From Desulfocapsa sp. (lineage in GTDB: Bacteria; Desulfobacterota; Desulfobulbia; Desulfobulbales; Desulfocapsaceae), in contig JAOZLI010000065.1 of assembly GCA_029934915.1 (NCBI GenBank), forward strand, positions 1-6,516: DNA of 6,516 nt, read 5' to 3'. This document shows positions 4,896-6,516 of the stretch, one piece after another. Each line of letters begins with the position of its first letter. Within the stretch, counting starts at the first letter, position 1. Position numbers and translations under genes: made by a program. Below the pieces are notes generated by a model that saw nothing but the letters and a program-made list of their open reading frames with translations, was not told where the DNA came from and made no database searches.

Positions 4896-6516
4896 ATGGA
4901 CACTTCTAAAGAAAATATTGATAAGCCTCTGGATTTTATCCGACAAATTGTTACTGAAGATCAAAAATCCGGCAAACATACTACTCCCATTACTCGTTTC
5001 CCTCCTGAGCCCAATGGATTTTTACATATTGGTCATGCCAAGTCCATTTGTCTGAATTTCGGTATTGCGGCTGAATTTGACGGGCGCTGTAATATGCGCT
5101 TTGATGATACTAATCCCACAAAAGAAGAAGCCGAATATGTGGAAGCCATTAAAGAAGATGTGCAATGGCTCGGATTCGACTGGGGGGAACATCTCTATTT
5201 TTCGTCCGATTATTTTGCAACTCTATATGATTACGCAGTGGAACTCATCAACAAAGGTCTTGCCTATGTCTGTTGTTTGAATGCTGAAGAGATGCGGAAG
5301 TACCGTGGAACACTTACAGAACCAGGCAAGGAAAGTCCATATCGTGACAGAAGTGTTGAGGAAAACCTTGAGCTTTTTGCGGCCATGAAGGATGGTAAAT
5401 TTGAGGAAGGGAGTCATGTATTACGTGCGAAAATTGATATGGCCTCCCCTAATCTAAACATGCGTGATCCTATAATTTACCGAATTATGAAGGCCACGCA
5501 CCATCGTACTGGAGATACGTGGTGTATTTACCCCATGTATGATTACACCCACTGTCTTTCTGATGCGCAGGAAGACATTACTCATTCTCTGTGCACCCTT
5601 GAATTCGAAGACCACAGGCCCTTGTATGAGTGGTTTATACAAACTCTTGAAACTCCATCACAGCCAAGGCAGATTGAGTTTGCCCGCTTAAATCTCAATT
5701 ATACAGTGATGTCCAAACGCAAGCTGATGCAGCTTGTTCAGGAGAATCACGTTGAAGGCTGGGATGACCCGCGAATGCTCACCATTTCAGGACTTAGACG
5801 TCGTGGCTATACGCCTGCTTCTATTCGGGATTTTTGTGCCGAAATCGGTGTTGGAAAACGGGAAAGCTGGATTGATATGACCGTGCTTGAGAATTCAATC
5901 CGCAATGATCTTAATGTAAGCGCGCCACGTGTCCTTGGTGTGCTTGATCCTCTGAAAGTGATTATCACCAACTATCCAGAAGATCAAGTGGAAGATATTG
6001 AGGCCAAAAATCATCCACAAAATCCTGATATGGGTACTCGTACCCTGCCCTTTTCTCGTGAAATCTATATCGAACGTTTCGATTTTATGGAAAATCCGCC
6101 CAAGAAATTCTTTCGCCTTGGCCTTGGCCGTGAGGTACGTCTGCGCTACGCCTATTTTATCACCTGTCAGTCAGTAGTAAAAGACGAGACAACTGGCGAT
6201 ATTCTTGAGGTACATTGCACCTATGATCCTGAAACGTATGGGGGGAATGCACCCGATGGCAGGAAGGTAAAAGGTACTATCCACTGGGTTTCAGCTGCAC
6301 ATGCACTACCATGTAACATCCGGCTTTATGATCGTCTGTTTGCTGTGGAAAACCCCGATGCAGATAAAGAAGTGGATTTTAAGGAACATCTCAATCCTGA
6401 CTCCTTAACAACCCTTACAAATTGTATGGTGGAACCATCCCTTAAGGATCTCAAGCCGGGTAGTTGTGTGCAATTTGAACGTCAGGGATATTTTTGTGTG
6501 GATTCCAAAGACTCAA
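4896..6516 (+). CDS. glnS: Glutaminyl-tRNA synthetase (GlnS), 3' end missing
   Basis: GlnS is a cytosolic class I synthetase that charges tRNA-Gln directly with glutamine. The frame is open from the ATG at 4896 to the window edge, with 540 codons and no stop. It aligns by eye with E. coli GlnRS (554 residues), so only about 20-30 C-terminal residues are missing. Features are [14 protein letters not shown] (36-49) with HIGH at 44-47, RFDDTNP (68-74), [12 protein letters not shown] from residue 233, and VMSKRK at 271-276. After these come GWDDPRM and SGLRRRGY, then the two-barrel anticodon-binding region (about 340 onward) with [19 protein letters not shown] and finally [12 protein letters not shown] at the edge. 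MRFDDTNP and VMSKRK separate it from the GluRS upstream. AAGAG at 4885-4889 is a modest ribosome binding site 6 nt before the ATG. It could be read through from gltX past the hairpin or have its own promoter, which was not recognised. Confidence 0.96.
   Translation, partial: MDTSKENIDKPLDFIRQIVTEDQKSGKHTTPITRFPPEPNGFLHIGHAKSICLNFGIAAEFDGRCNMRFDDTNPTKEEAEYVEAIKEDVQWLGFDWGEHLYFSSDYFATLYDYAVELINKGLAYVCCLNAEEMRKYRGTLTEPGKESPYRDRSVEENLELFAAMKDGKFEEGSHVLRAKIDMASPNLNMRDPIIYRIMKATHHRTGDTWCIYPMYDYTHCLSDAQEDITHSLCTLEFEDHRPLYEWFIQTLETPSQPRQIEFARLNLNYTVMSKRKLMQLVQENHVEGWDDPRMLTISGLRRRGYTPASIRDFCAEIGVGKRESWIDMTVLENSIRNDLNVSAPRVLGVLDPLKVIITNYPEDQVEDIEAKNHPQNPDMGTRTLPFSREIYIERFDFMENPPKKFFRLGLGREVRLRYAYFITCQSVVKDETTGDILEVHCTYDPETYGGNAPDGRKVKGTIHWVSAAHALPCNIRLYDRLFAVENPDADKEVDFKEHLNPDSLTTLTNCMVEPSLKDLKPGSCVQFERQGYFCVDSKDS

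Noticed and set aside
4787..4909. Small plus-strand frame of 40 codons between gltX and glnS, overlapping the glnS start by 14 nt; considered as a leader peptide.
   Set aside because: It starts inside the T-tract side of the hairpin, has no ribosome binding site, and its composition matches no recognised leader.
4896..6516. A second glutamyl-tRNA synthetase rather than GlnRS.
   Set aside because: RFDDTNP, VMSKRK, GWDDPRM and the C-terminal [10 protein letters not shown] and QFER...YFC motifs are those of GlnRS, and the length fits GlnRS.
1..6516. CRISPR array, phage, toxin-antitoxin or other defence system.
   Set aside because: No regularly spaced repeats and no such genes are visible; all long frames are housekeeping genes or their antisense shadows.

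Overview
This is an ordinary chromosomal housekeeping stretch from a bacterium with moderate GC. The content is tRNA-Gln(UUG), ispE, a DUF1844 gene, a long ACT-domain serA, gltX and glnS. Having both a bacterial GluRS and a GlnRS, together with ispE followed directly by tRNA-Gln and a DUF1844 protein, suggests a Desulfobacterota (deltaproteobacterial) genome, perhaps Desulfobulbales-like. That placement is inferred from protein resemblance and remembered gene order; no search was run.

Left part, minus strand (positions 1-2980). In transcription order the genes are serA, a rho-independent terminator, the DUF1844 gene, ispE, and the 5' half of a tRNA-Gln cut by the window edge. The DUF1844 stop and the ispE start are 9 nt apart. 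The ispE stop and the tRNA are 23 nt apart with no terminator visible between them, so these three probably form one unit in which the tRNA is cut from an mRNA. serA is a separate unit ending at a clear hairpin. Its start is better placed at the ATG at 2980 than at the GTG at 2986.

Middle (2981-3183). A roughly 200-bp AT-rich divergent control region separates serA (minus) from gltX (plus). It holds a fairly good sigma70-type promoter for serA, a weaker one for gltX, and two small dyads that could be operators. gltX has no visible Shine-Dalgarno sequence.

Right part, plus strand (3184-6516). gltX (495 codons) is followed by a 224-nt gap and then by glnS, which runs off the window with about 540 codons visible. 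The gap contains a hairpin with a perfect 9-bp outer stem and a C/U-rich loop (CCTCCC). It may terminate gltX, and its loop is complementary to Shine-Dalgarno sequences.

Functionally, gltX and glnS charge tRNA-Glu and tRNA-Gln, and the tRNA at the left edge is a substrate for glnS. serA opens serine synthesis, and ispE is the fourth step of the MEP isoprenoid pathway. No mobile element, CRISPR array, phage gene or defence system is visible. The few items worth a second look are regulatory or RNA-level.
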